A stretch of DNA of 8,588 nt from DSBN01 sp041686355 (GTDB lineage: Bacteria; Spirochaetota; Spirochaetia; DSM-16054; Sediminispirochaetaceae), in contig JAWLDZ010000090.1 of the NCBI GenBank assembly GCA_041686355.1, forward strand, positions 1-8,588, given 5' to 3'. The stretch's first letter is position 1. The number at the start of each line of letters is the position of its first letter. The translations under genes and the position numbers were made by a program. The notes beneath the pieces were generated by a model, which did not search any database, was not told the origin of the DNA, and saw only the letters and a program-made list of their open reading frames with translations. This document shows positions 1-6,411 of the stretch, in pieces.

Positions 1-2194
1 TCATCGCCGGAACTGTTCTGTATGTACAGATAACTAATCAGCTTGACCAAAATGTAAGGCAGAATCTGCAGGAGCAGTCCGGGCTTATATCGCTGATAGT
101 CGAACAAGATTATTACGAGGCCTTGAAGAAGTCCATGGCTGGTAATGGAAGTATGGAGTATTTCTCTCAGATGTACCAAGCAAATCTGTTGGAATACCTG
201 GAGCAGGTGAAAGTAGGGGAAAACGGATATGTTTTCATTCTAGATAAGCACGGAAATTATGTACTCTCAGATGGTCGAGAGCGGGATGGTGAGAGCATTA
301 TTAATTCACAGGATCAGTCGGGGCGTTACTTTATTAAGGATATGCTTGAAGAGGCTCATCAACTGGATAGCGGCGAGACATCAGTCATGCAGTACCCCTG
401 GCGGAATTCAAAGAGTGACCCGCTGCAGGAGAAGCTGGCAGTGTATTCCTATTTCGAGGAGTGGGATTGGGTAATCGGAGTGTCGGCGGTAATGGAAGAT
501 TATCAAGCCGGTACGGTGTTTATTCGCCGCCTCACCATGATACTCGGATTTGCTTTTATTCTTATTGCTATTTTTATGGCAGTGTTGATGGGGCGTGCGT
601 ATGCAGGCCCGATTGAACGTCTGGAACATGTGATTAGAGACATTGGGGCAGGAGACCTTACCCGCAGGGTGGCAATAAAAAGCAGTATTCGTGAGTTCAA
701 TTATTTGTCCCACGATTTTGATACCAACCTGATTGAAAAACTTCGTCAGATGTTGGCCGGAATTCAGGCGATGGTTCACTTTTCGCAAGACAACAGCGAG
801 GAAATTTCTAATCAGGTTGAAGGGACGCTGATCTTCACAAATCAGATGGCCGAGGAACTTGGAACAATGCGCAGTCAGATGTATTCTCTGGACAACCGTA
901 TCAACGAGGCCTCTTCGGCGGCCGAGCAGATAGATGCCACCATTAAAAGTGTGGGTACCCAAATTGAAAACCAATCTTCCTCAGTCACCGAAACCTCTGC
1001 AGCCATTGAAGAGATGAACTCATCAATTCAATCGGTGGCGCGGATAACCGAAGACCGCCAACAGGCGGGCGAAGAGTTGGCCCAGATAACTGGTGAAGGT
1101 GGAAAGAAGGTTTCCCAAACCAACGATATTATTCAGGAAATTGGGGTCAGCATCCAGGATATGCAGGAGATGATTACGGTGATCAACAAGGTTGCCGCCC
1201 AAACTAACCTGTTGGCCATGAATGCGGCTATTGAGGCGGCCCATGCCGGGGATGCAGGCCGCGGTTTTGCGGTGGTAGCGGACGAGATACGTAATCTGTC
1301 AACTTCAACCAGCGGAAGCGCTAAGCAAATATCAGGGAGGTTGAAAGAAATCGTTGGGCGTATACAGCAGGCAACCGAAATCAGTGCTGAAACAGGTAGA
1401 ACCTTTGAAGATGTTGATCGTGAGGTACGCAGCTTTGTTGAAGCCTTTGGTGAGATAGCCGCCAGTGCCGGTGAGCTTTCCTCCGGCAGCGAAGAGATGC
1501 TGAACGCGGTATCTACCCTGCAGAATGTAACCCACGAGATCCAGTCGGGCTCCGATGAGATGACCAGTGGAGTGGGGGATATCTCAAAAACACTGCAGTC
1601 GCTGCGCACTTTTTCTCGGGATACAATGAGCCATCTTGCAGAACTCACCGATAAAACCCAAAACGTTAACTTTGCCCAGGGTAATATGACCGATATAGTG
1701 ATTCGTAATACCGAGAACGCCTCAAAACTGGCCGATGAAACTCGTCAATTCAAAATCGCGGAACAGAGTGGAGACGGTGGTGAGGAGGCCGGTGCCCAAG
1801 CCGATACCGAAAAACGAAGTGTTCACACCCAATTCACCATCGGTGCATTGGTACTGCAGGAATGGATAGTCAGGATTCTCAATTGGATAAACGACGAGAA
1901 TCGCAGCGAGCTGCCACCTGATCTGACTAAAACCTGGCTCAGCCAGTGGATAGAGACAACATCAAAGTCCGATCTGGCTGACTACGATAACTTTATTGCC
2001 TTTTGTGAACACTACAAGCGGTTAGTCTCTCTGACGGAGGAGCTCCAAGCCTCCTTTTCAGAGGGTTCCGAAGGCTCTGAAGGAGCTAAAGGCTCGGAGG
2101 AGGGTGTCGAGCAAGCCGAGCAGATCTACGAACAAATTTTATCGGCACTTAAGCTGGCAAAATCCTCGATAAGGTCATTAGGCTACGATTTGAG
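1..2194 (+). CDS. Methyl-accepting chemotaxis protein with Cache sensor and C-terminal CZB-like extension (partial at both ends)
   Basis: Transmembrane chemoreceptor that senses a ligand outside the membrane and controls the CheA/CheW kinase. The frame is open from base 3, so the true start lies before the window; the TTG at 123 is internal. Bases 3-35 look like the end of the first membrane helix. A single-Cache type sensor follows (about 200-510), with GYVFILD near 228 and the WDWVIG end motif near 462. The second membrane helix is 531-593, then a HAMP domain to about 770. The signalling tip (1191-1310) has the hallmark QTNLLAMNAAIEAA and GRGFAVVADEIR. Two perfect methylation motifs (small-small-x-x-E/Q-E/Q-x-x-small-small) lie at 912-941 and 996-1025, with a near match at 1479-1508. 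After the signalling domain comes a helical region (1824-2051) resembling CZB, an acidic Ser-Glu-Gly linker (2058-2105), and a helix that enters the N gap without a stop. In-frame sequence after the gap is antisense of the next gene, not part of this protein. Confidence 0.95.
2058..2105 (+). repeat. Ser-Glu-Gly low-complexity linker repeat inside the chemoreceptor
   Basis: The codons read S-E-G-S-E-G-S-E-G-A-K-G-S-E-E-G, an imperfect three-codon repeat with varied synonymous codons (tca/tcc/tct/tcg; gag/gaa). It sits between the CZB-like region and the last visible helix. The varied codons suggest an old linker rather than recent slippage. It is probably a flexible acidic hinge. Confidence 0.7.
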
Positions 2195-2294
2195 NNNNNN
2201 NNNNNNNNNNNNNNNNNNNNNNNNNNNNNNNNNNNNNNNNNNNNNNNNNNNNNNNNNNNNNNNNNNNNNNNNNNNNNNNNNNNNNNNNNNNNNN
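2195..2294. other. Assembly gap (100 N)
   Basis: Exactly 100 unknown bases, the usual placeholder for a scaffold join of unestimated size. The chemoreceptor enters from the left and lemA from the right, converging here. Both stop codons and any bidirectional terminator are hidden. The true length is not known from the sequence, and other genes could lie here. Confidence 0.97.
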
Positions 2295-2875
2295 GAGTCG
2301 AAATCTACCTCGGGAACCTCTCGGGCACTCTCCTCAATCTCAAAGTATGGCTGTTTTTCCATTCCCATCATAGTGGCGATAATCGAACCGGGGAACATCC
2401 GTATTCGCCGGTTAAACTGCTCAACCGCCTCATTGTATCGCTTACGGGCTACGGCAATCCGGTTTTCAGTTCCGGCCAGTTCATCCTGCAGGCGAATAAA
2501 GTTCTCGTTCGACTTAAGCTCGGGATAATTTTCAACTATCACCAGCAGCCGGCTAAGGGCCCCCTGCATCTCGTTATAGCCCTCGGCTGTCTCCTCTACC
2601 CCTTCGGCACCCGCCAGTTTGGCCCGTGCGTCGGCGATGTTGGTAAAGACTTCACTCTCCTGCGAGGCAAAACCCTTTACCGTTTCTACCAGGTTCGGTA
2701 TTAGATCGCTGCGCCGTTGCAGCTGGTTATCCACCTCAGCCCAGGAGGCATTAATTCTTACTTCCAGTGTCACCATCTGGTTACGGGTGCCTATAAACCA
2801 AGAAAAAAGGCTGATTATTATTATCACCACTATGGCAAGGCTAATTATTAAGCCTGCTCTGCTTTTACCACTCAT
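2295..2875 (-). CDS. lemA: LemA family membrane protein (3' end in the gap)
   Basis: A LemA-family protein: a short N-terminal tail, one membrane helix (residues about 8-28, rich in Ile/Val), then a long helical bundle. The family signature QRRSDLIPNLVETVKG starts at residue 53. Later blocks are YNEAVEQFNRRIRMFPG and a C-terminal PYFEIEESAREVPEVDF. LemA proteins normally end just after such a VxF motif, so the 193 residues seen are probably nearly the whole protein, with the stop within a few bases of the gap. The biochemical role of LemA is not settled; it is anchored in the membrane and often encoded beside TPM-domain proteins, as here. The gene starts 66 nt after the TPM gene stop. ATG 2875 is preceded by a duplicated Shine-Dalgarno site. 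Confidence 0.93.
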
Positions 2876-2877
2876 TT

Positions 2878-2901
2878 ATTCCTCCGAATATTCCTCCGAA
2901 T
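2878..2901 (-). promoter_or_regulatory. Tandemly duplicated ribosome-binding site before lemA
   Basis: Read on the minus strand, ATTCGGAGGAAT occurs twice back to back without mismatch (2901-2890 and 2889-2878), ending two bases before the ATG. The proximal GGAGG lies 5 nt from the start codon and the distal one 17 nt away. The proximal copy is the better-placed initiation site, and it supports ATG 2875 as the start. Confidence 0.85.
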
Positions 2902-2941
2902 CGTTATTTGAAAATACTAAATTTTTGAAATCATAAAGGAC

Positions 2942-3739
2942 TTAAAAGCCACGGCTGGCACCGCCGCCGCCAAAGCCACCTCCGCCGAAGCCGCCGAAGC
3001 CGCCGCCACTGCCTCCGAATCCATTGAATCCGGAAGAGCCGAAGCCCCCGCGATAGTGGCGCCTGCCGGTAATCCCGCTTAGCAAAAGCATGGGCAGGAA
3101 CATCCGTCCTCCACCGAGGAAGAGGATCAGAAAAAAGAATATCAGTCTTCCAGGAGTTCCACTACCGCCGCTGCCCGCAGAACCGTCGGACTGCGCTGCC
3201 ATTGGGGGAGCATCCAGGTTCCCCAGTTCCACATTGTACTCATCGGCAATCTCCCGAGCCGCCTCAACCGTGCCTGCCAGAAATCCCTTGCCGTACTCTC
3301 CTTGGCTCAAATAGGGCAGTACCGCCTCATCGAGGATCTCACCGGCCCGTCCGTCGGGAATTGCTCCCTCAAGACCGTAGCCCACTTCCATACGAACCTG
3401 TCGCTCTTCCAGGGCCATCAGAAAAATAATTCCGTTATCCTCACCCTCCTGGCCCACTTGCCACTGTTCGGCCAGTTCAATTGAGTATTGGTCTACATCG
3501 GCATAGGGTTCAACCGTATCGATAGTTACCACCGCAATCTCCGCGCCGGTGGTCTCCTGCACCTTCCTGGCCGCCGCTTCAATTTTACCGGCAGAGTCCG
3601 AATCTATCACTCCTGCAAAGTCGTTCACAAAGCCGCGGTAATCGGGAATTGACTGTGCGGAAAGGATGGGAATCGCACTGAGCAGGAGCAAAACAGCAGC
3701 CAAGCCTATAAATGTAAATTGTTTGTGAAAGCTTTTCAT
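2942..3739 (-). CDS. TPM-domain secreted/membrane protein (YgcG-like) with Gly-rich tail
   Basis: 265 residues. A signal peptide (basic start, hydrophobic core about 9-26, likely cleavage after Ala28 in LSAQS) leads into a TPM domain (about 31-165). The start motif is DYRGFVNDFAGVID; the core contains GAEIAVVTID, DNGIIFLMA, VRMEVGYGLEGAIPDG and an LPY...GEYGKG segment. A Ser/Gly linker, a hydrophobic stretch (about 198-223) and a Phe-Gly-Gly tail (231-265) follow. TPM proteins have been linked to phosphatase activity or to membrane-complex assembly; which applies here cannot be told. The domain should lie outside the cytoplasm, anchored by the C-terminal helix. The ATG overlaps the upstream TAA by one base (TAATG), with AAGGAG at 3754-3749, so translation is probably coupled to the nucleotidyltransferase gene. 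lemA follows. Confidence 0.93.
   Translation of the reverse strand: MKSFHKQFTFIGLAAVLLLLSAIPILSAQSIPDYRGFVNDFAGVIDSDSAGKIEAAARKVQETTGAEIAVVTIDTVEPYADVDQYSIELAEQWQVGQEGEDNGIIFLMALEERQVRMEVGYGLEGAIPDGRAGEILDEAVLPYLSQGEYGKGFLAGTVEAAREIADEYNVELGNLDAPPMAAQSDGSAGSGGSGTPGRLIFFFLILFLGGGRMFLPMLLLSGITGRRHYRGGFGSSGFNGFGGSGGGFGGFGGGGFGGGGASRGF
2945..3049 (-). repeat. Gly/Phe-Gly-Gly low-complexity coding tail of the TPM protein
   Basis: About 35 codons encode almost only Gly, Phe and Ser in GFGG-like units; on the + strand this is seen as repeated ccgccgaag and ccgccgcca blocks. Gly-rich tails of this type are usual in YgcG-like proteins. The repetition makes this stretch prone to length change and assembly error. 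Confidence 0.8.
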
Positions 3740-4479
3740 TACGAGCTGCTCCTTATCTCCATCGCATCGACTTTTCGTACCAGCTGGGTAAGAAACTGCA
3801 GGGTCTGCACCGCAATTTGGGCCGCGTCACCGCTTTTGTCGCCCTCCCGCAGCTGCACCAGCGGATAAAGGCCGGCCGGGTCAAGTTTGAAGGTTGAACC
3901 AATGGCATCGACCAGTTCCCGCGGGTTTTCGGGAACACTAGAGGTCCCCGCCAGACGTAATACCGCCCGCAAGAGTGCTGTTTGCGAACCAAACCACTCT
4001 TTTAGAACCCCCGAGAGCAGCTTGGCTTTGCCCTGGGAGGCAAACAGTGCCTGTCGCAGTGCGTGTACGCTGCCCCTCAGGCGCTCTTCCACCTGATGGC
4101 GCAGGAAGGTTGATTCTATTTTGAGTACCCCTAGGTCTGCAGAACCCCACACAAGGATATGCGAGTTCTGTATATCCAGGTACTCCATCGGAAATACATC
4201 GGCCGAGTTTTCAAACTCATTTACAGTAAGAAACTGTACCGAAAGCCGATGCTTGTTGATCATTTTTTTAGCCCGGTTTCCAAGCTTCATAATTGCTTCT
4301 GGATGGGTGTTACCGGTAAGCAGTAGCAGGTTTACATCCGAGACTCCGGCCGCATAGGTCCCTTTGGCGGCCGAACCATACATAATCACCGCCTGCAGGT
4401 CGTTGTCAAAAAGCTCCTGCAGCACAGGCACAAAGTTTTCTTTAAGATCATTTACAATCGTTTCAATTTCTTTATTCAT
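3739..4479 (-). CDS. Pol-beta superfamily (MNT-type) nucleotidyltransferase domain protein
   Basis: 246 residues. The N-terminal domain has the nucleotidyltransferase signature YGSAAKG (Gly35-Ser36) followed by SDVN (Asp48, Asn50). In active members the two carboxylates after GS bind metal and the pattern is usually D-x-D; here the second is Asn. The remainder (about 95-240) is mostly predicted helix. I chose ATG 4479. A longer frame reaches 4623, but its first 48 residues would overlap the preceding SDR gene, look unlike a folded domain, and precede the natural MNKEIE start. The ribosome site is weak (GGGGGAA at 4489-4483). The substrate is unknown: nucleotide transfer to a small molecule or protein is possible, as is a non-catalytic role. 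No antitoxin-like partner is visible. The 79-nt spacer from the SDR gene is the widest break among the minus-strand genes, so a separate transcript may start there. It overlaps the TPM gene by one base. Confidence 0.85.
   Translation of the reverse strand: MNKEIETIVNDLKENFVPVLQELFDNDLQAVIMYGSAAKGTYAAGVSDVNLLLLTGNTHPEAIMKLGNRAKKMINKHRLSVQFLTVNEFENSADVFPMEYLDIQNSHILVWGSADLGVLKIESTFLRHQVEERLRGSVHALRQALFASQGKAKLLSGVLKEWFGSQTALLRAVLRLAGTSSVPENPRELVDAIGSTFKLDPAGLYPLVQLREGDKSGDAAQIAVQTLQFLTQLVRKVDAMEIRSSS
3749..3754 (-). promoter_or_regulatory. Ribosome-binding site of the TPM gene, inside the nucleotidyltransferase gene
   Basis: AAGGAG on the minus strand, 9 nt before ATG 3739, within the last codons of the upstream gene. 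With the TAATG overlap it supports coupled translation. Confidence 0.8.
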
Positions 4480-4558
4480 ATTTTCCCCCGTAGTACAGGT
4501 AAAAATACAACTTTCAATCCAAAAAGACAATTGTTGCAATGCGAATTGATGCCTATTG

Positions 4559-5575
4559 TTAGGACTGTGGAAATTCGTCGTCCATTTGCTGAAAAAGTGC
4601 ATCCAGTTGATCTTGTCCTGCATATAAAGCCTGGTTGCCCTCAGGCCAAGAATGGCCTTCTATATTGTAGCCGTCGTCGGCAAACAGCACATTCCCCGTA
4701 AAATGGGGCTGAGGAATGCACATTGACAGGAGCGTCGCCGCAACACCCTCCCGGGTAGCGAACTTTTTGCTTGGGGTGTGGGCCAGGATGCTGCGAGCGC
4801 GGGGGCGCAGCTCACCGGAATCATTGCGCAGAAGCGATCGGTTGAGGGTGGTCTCGACTGTTCCTGGGGCGACACCGTTTACTCGCACCCCGAAGGGGGC
4901 CAGCTGGGCGGCTGCTGTTTTGACTATACCCTCCAGGCCGTGTTTCGAGGCGTTATAGGCGTAGGAGCCGTACAGTGAGGCCCGGCTGCCGTTGCTGCAC
5001 AGGTGGATGATATGCCCGCTGCGCTGGGTCGCCATTCGGCGCGAGAGCTGTGCGGTTATCAAGAATGCACCGTTCAGGTTGATATCGATTACATTGCGGA
5101 AGGTCTGTTCGAGGTCTTTCGCTTCTTCTCGGACCAGGTCGAAGGGGCGGTGGTGAATGCCGGCGAAGTTAATACCGATATCGATTCGCCCAAACTCTTC
5201 CGCCACATGGTCTACGGTCCCCTTTATATCCGCACTGTTTCGTACGTCCCCAAGGACAACCGGCGGAAGTAAGGTCTCCTCAAGCCCTGAAGCCTCAGAC
5301 CCGGACATCCTGGCTATACGGCGGGCGATATTTAATATGCGCTCTCTTTGTTCATCAGCCGCATCTTTCTCATCCGGCAGAAAATCGGCAATTGCAATTC
5401 GGGCTCCGCACTCGGCGGCGGCATATAAAAATGGTTCGCTCAGGTTTCCTCCGCCGCCGAAGACCAGGATGGTAAGCCCCTGTAAATCAACCCGCCATTG
5501 ACTATTCTTTGGACCTTCAGAAGTTGCCGGCTGCGCTCTAATTTTTTCTTCCAGGGTATATCGAACTATTTCCAT
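4559..5575 (-). CDS. Divergent short-chain dehydrogenase/reductase with N- and C-terminal extensions
   Basis: 338 residues, longer than the usual ~250 of classical SDRs. The core starts near residue 33 after a polar N-terminal extension, and about 30 residues follow the usual end. Visible tetrad: Asn166, Ser194, Tyr207, Lys211 (YNASK). NNAG is NFAG (136-139), and VNGVAPGTVET is the substrate-loop entry. Asp64 after the second strand suggests NAD(H). The glycine motif is abnormal: FGGGGNLS (39-46) where TGxxxGxG is expected. The long insert between strand 2 and the DV motif (about 66-105) is charged. ATG 5575 was chosen over an in-frame ATG at 5629, which would overlap the preceding gene by 41 nt; 5575 lies 13 nt after that gene's stop, with AAGGGA at 5589-5584. 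Last of four dehydrogenase genes, so presumably acting on the same sugar acid or polyol. Specific substrate unknown. Confidence 0.88.
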   Translation of the reverse strand: MEIVRYTLEEKIRAQPATSEGPKNSQWRVDLQGLTILVFGGGGNLSEPFLYAAAECGARIAIADFLPDEKDAADEQRERILNIARRIARMSGSEASGLEETLLPPVVLGDVRNSADIKGTVDHVAEEFGRIDIGINFAGIHHRPFDLVREEAKDLEQTFRNVIDINLNGAFLITAQLSRRMATQRSGHIIHLCSNGSRASLYGSYAYNASKHGLEGIVKTAAAQLAPFGVRVNGVAPGTVETTLNRSLLRNDSGELRPRARSILAHTPSKKFATREGVAATLLSMCIPQPHFTGNVLFADDGYNIEGHSWPEGNQALYAGQDQLDALFQQMDDEFPQS

Positions 5576-5583
5576 GGGGCTGT

Positions 5584-5589
5584 TCCCTT
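5584..5589 (-). promoter_or_regulatory. Ribosome-binding site deciding the start of the divergent SDR
   Basis: AAGGGA on the minus strand, 8 nt before ATG 5575. It is weaker than the AAGGAG sites of the other dehydrogenase genes but correctly placed, and supports 5575 over 5629. Confidence 0.6.
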
Positions 5590-6371
5590 TATACGGTTGC
5601 CTTGGTTGCTCCGGTGGAGATCCCTCCATCTACTAATATACACTGCCCGGTTATATATTCACTGGCGTCGGAGGCCAGAAACACCACGCTTCCGTCCAGG
5701 TCGTTTGGCCGTCCGGGCCGGTTCACTGGAATTCTGTCTTTAATGTATTCGACCCATGCCTGGTTTTCATACAGCACTTTGTTTTGTTCTGTTTTGAACC
5801 AGCCCGGAGCCAGGCAGTTGACCGTAATTCCCTCGCCGCCCCATTCGTCGGCCAGACTCATGGTCATCTGTTTTATTCCCCCGCGGCTGGCGCAGTAAGG
5901 GGTGATGCCGGCGTAACCGAACACGCTGGTTACCGAACCTATGTTGATGATGCGTCCATATTTCCGGGGAATCATCTTCTCAGCCACCGCTTGGGCCACA
6001 AAGAAAGGACCCCGAAGGTTGGTGTCGAGGATAGTGTTCCAATCATCCCAGCTTACCTTTAAGGCGGGTTTGCGAATATTACAGCCGGCGTTATTTACCA
6101 AGATGTCTATTTGTCCGTAGTACTCATAAGCCTCAGAGACCATACTACGGATACTGTCGAAGTCGCGGACATCGAGGGGCAGGGGCAGGACTCTGCGTCC
6201 CATCCCTTCTATTTCGGCGGTGAAATCCTTTAGGCTGTCGAGGGAGCGGCTGGTTATCACTAAGTCTGCTCCTGCCCCTGCCAGGGCACGTGAAAAATAT
6301 TGTCCCAAGCCGCGGCTTGCGCCGGTAACGATGGCTACTTTCCCATGTAAATCAAAATTTGCATTACTCAT
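5589..6371 (-). CDS. SDR oxidoreductase, gluconate 5-dehydrogenase-like
   Basis: 260 residues, normal for a classical SDR. The cofactor motif TGASRGLG is at 16-23, NNAG at 93-96, and the tetrad positions are Asn118, Ser146, Tyr159 and residue 163. The substrate loop APGWFKTEQN and end motif YITGQCILVDGG are typical of the gluconate 5-dehydrogenase/2-deoxygluconate-3-dehydrogenase group, which reduce or oxidise keto-aldonates in the cytoplasm. Arg20 and Arg42 (TSR after strand 2) suggest NADP(H). Odd point: the catalytic Lys of YxxxK is Arg163 (YCASR). ATG 6371 is chosen because it has AAGGAG 6 nt upstream and fits the SDR start; extension to 6467 would overlap the zinc dehydrogenase gene. It is 40 nt downstream of that gene and 13 nt upstream of the second SDR. 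Exact substrate is inferred only to the level of sugar acid. Confidence 0.92.
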   Translation of the reverse strand: MSNANFDLHGKVAIVTGASRGLGQYFSRALAGAGADLVITSRSLDSLKDFTAEIEGMGRRVLPLPLDVRDFDSIRSMVSEAYEYYGQIDILVNNAGCNIRKPALKVSWDDWNTILDTNLRGPFFVAQAVAEKMIPRKYGRIINIGSVTSVFGYAGITPYCASRGGIKQMTMSLADEWGGEGITVNCLAPGWFKTEQNKVLYENQAWVEYIKDRIPVNRPGRPNDLDGSVVFLASDASEYITGQCILVDGGISTGATKATV

Positions 6372-6377
6372 ATACTG

Positions 6378-6383
6378 CTCCTT
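6378..6383 (-). promoter_or_regulatory. Ribosome-binding site deciding the start of the gluconate-5-dehydrogenase-like SDR
   Basis: Perfect AAGGAG on the minus strand, 6 nt before ATG 6371, in the 40-nt gap after the zinc dehydrogenase gene. It argues against the longer start at 6467. Confidence 0.85.
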
Positions 6384-6411
6384 ACTTGTGTTGGTCTTTC
6401 CCGCGTAGGTG

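Noticed and set aside
123..2528. Reading the chemoreceptor as an 801-residue protein starting at TTG 123 and running through the gap.
   Set aside because: The frame is open back to base 3 with membrane-helix sequence, and the part after the N run is the antisense of lemA.
2902..2941. AT-rich stretch upstream of lemA as a separate promoter.
   Set aside because: No -35/-10 pair with reasonable spacing was found; the short intergenic distance fits read-through from the TPM gene.
2945..3049. DNA repeat array (ccgccgaag units) as a CRISPR or mobile repeat.
   Set aside because: It is the in-frame Gly-rich tail of the TPM protein, with no spacers.
3739..4479. Toxin-antitoxin (HEPN/MNT) module.
   Set aside because: No small HEPN-like partner gene adjoins the nucleotidyltransferase; the neighbours are an SDR and a TPM protein, and the protein is larger than typical MNT antitoxins.
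4502..4530. Possible promoter before the nucleotidyltransferase: TTGTCT, 17-nt spacer, TATTTT on the minus strand.
   Set aside because: Matches are only 3/6 and 4/6 in an AT-rich spacer, close to chance. A promoter here is plausible from the 79-nt spacer but not shown.
4520..4550. Possible terminator after the SDR operon: CAATT...AATTG followed by a T-rich run on the minus strand.
   Set aside because: The stem is only 5 bp, nearly all A-T, with an 11-nt loop; too weak to call.
4480..4623. A longer start for the nucleotidyltransferase at 4623.
   Set aside because: It would overlap the SDR gene by 65 nt and adds residues with no domain likeness; ATG 4479 fits the family start.
4716..4978. Open frames on the + strand across the dehydrogenase and other minus-strand genes.
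   Set aside because: They are shadows of well-supported genes, without domain motifs or ribosome sites.
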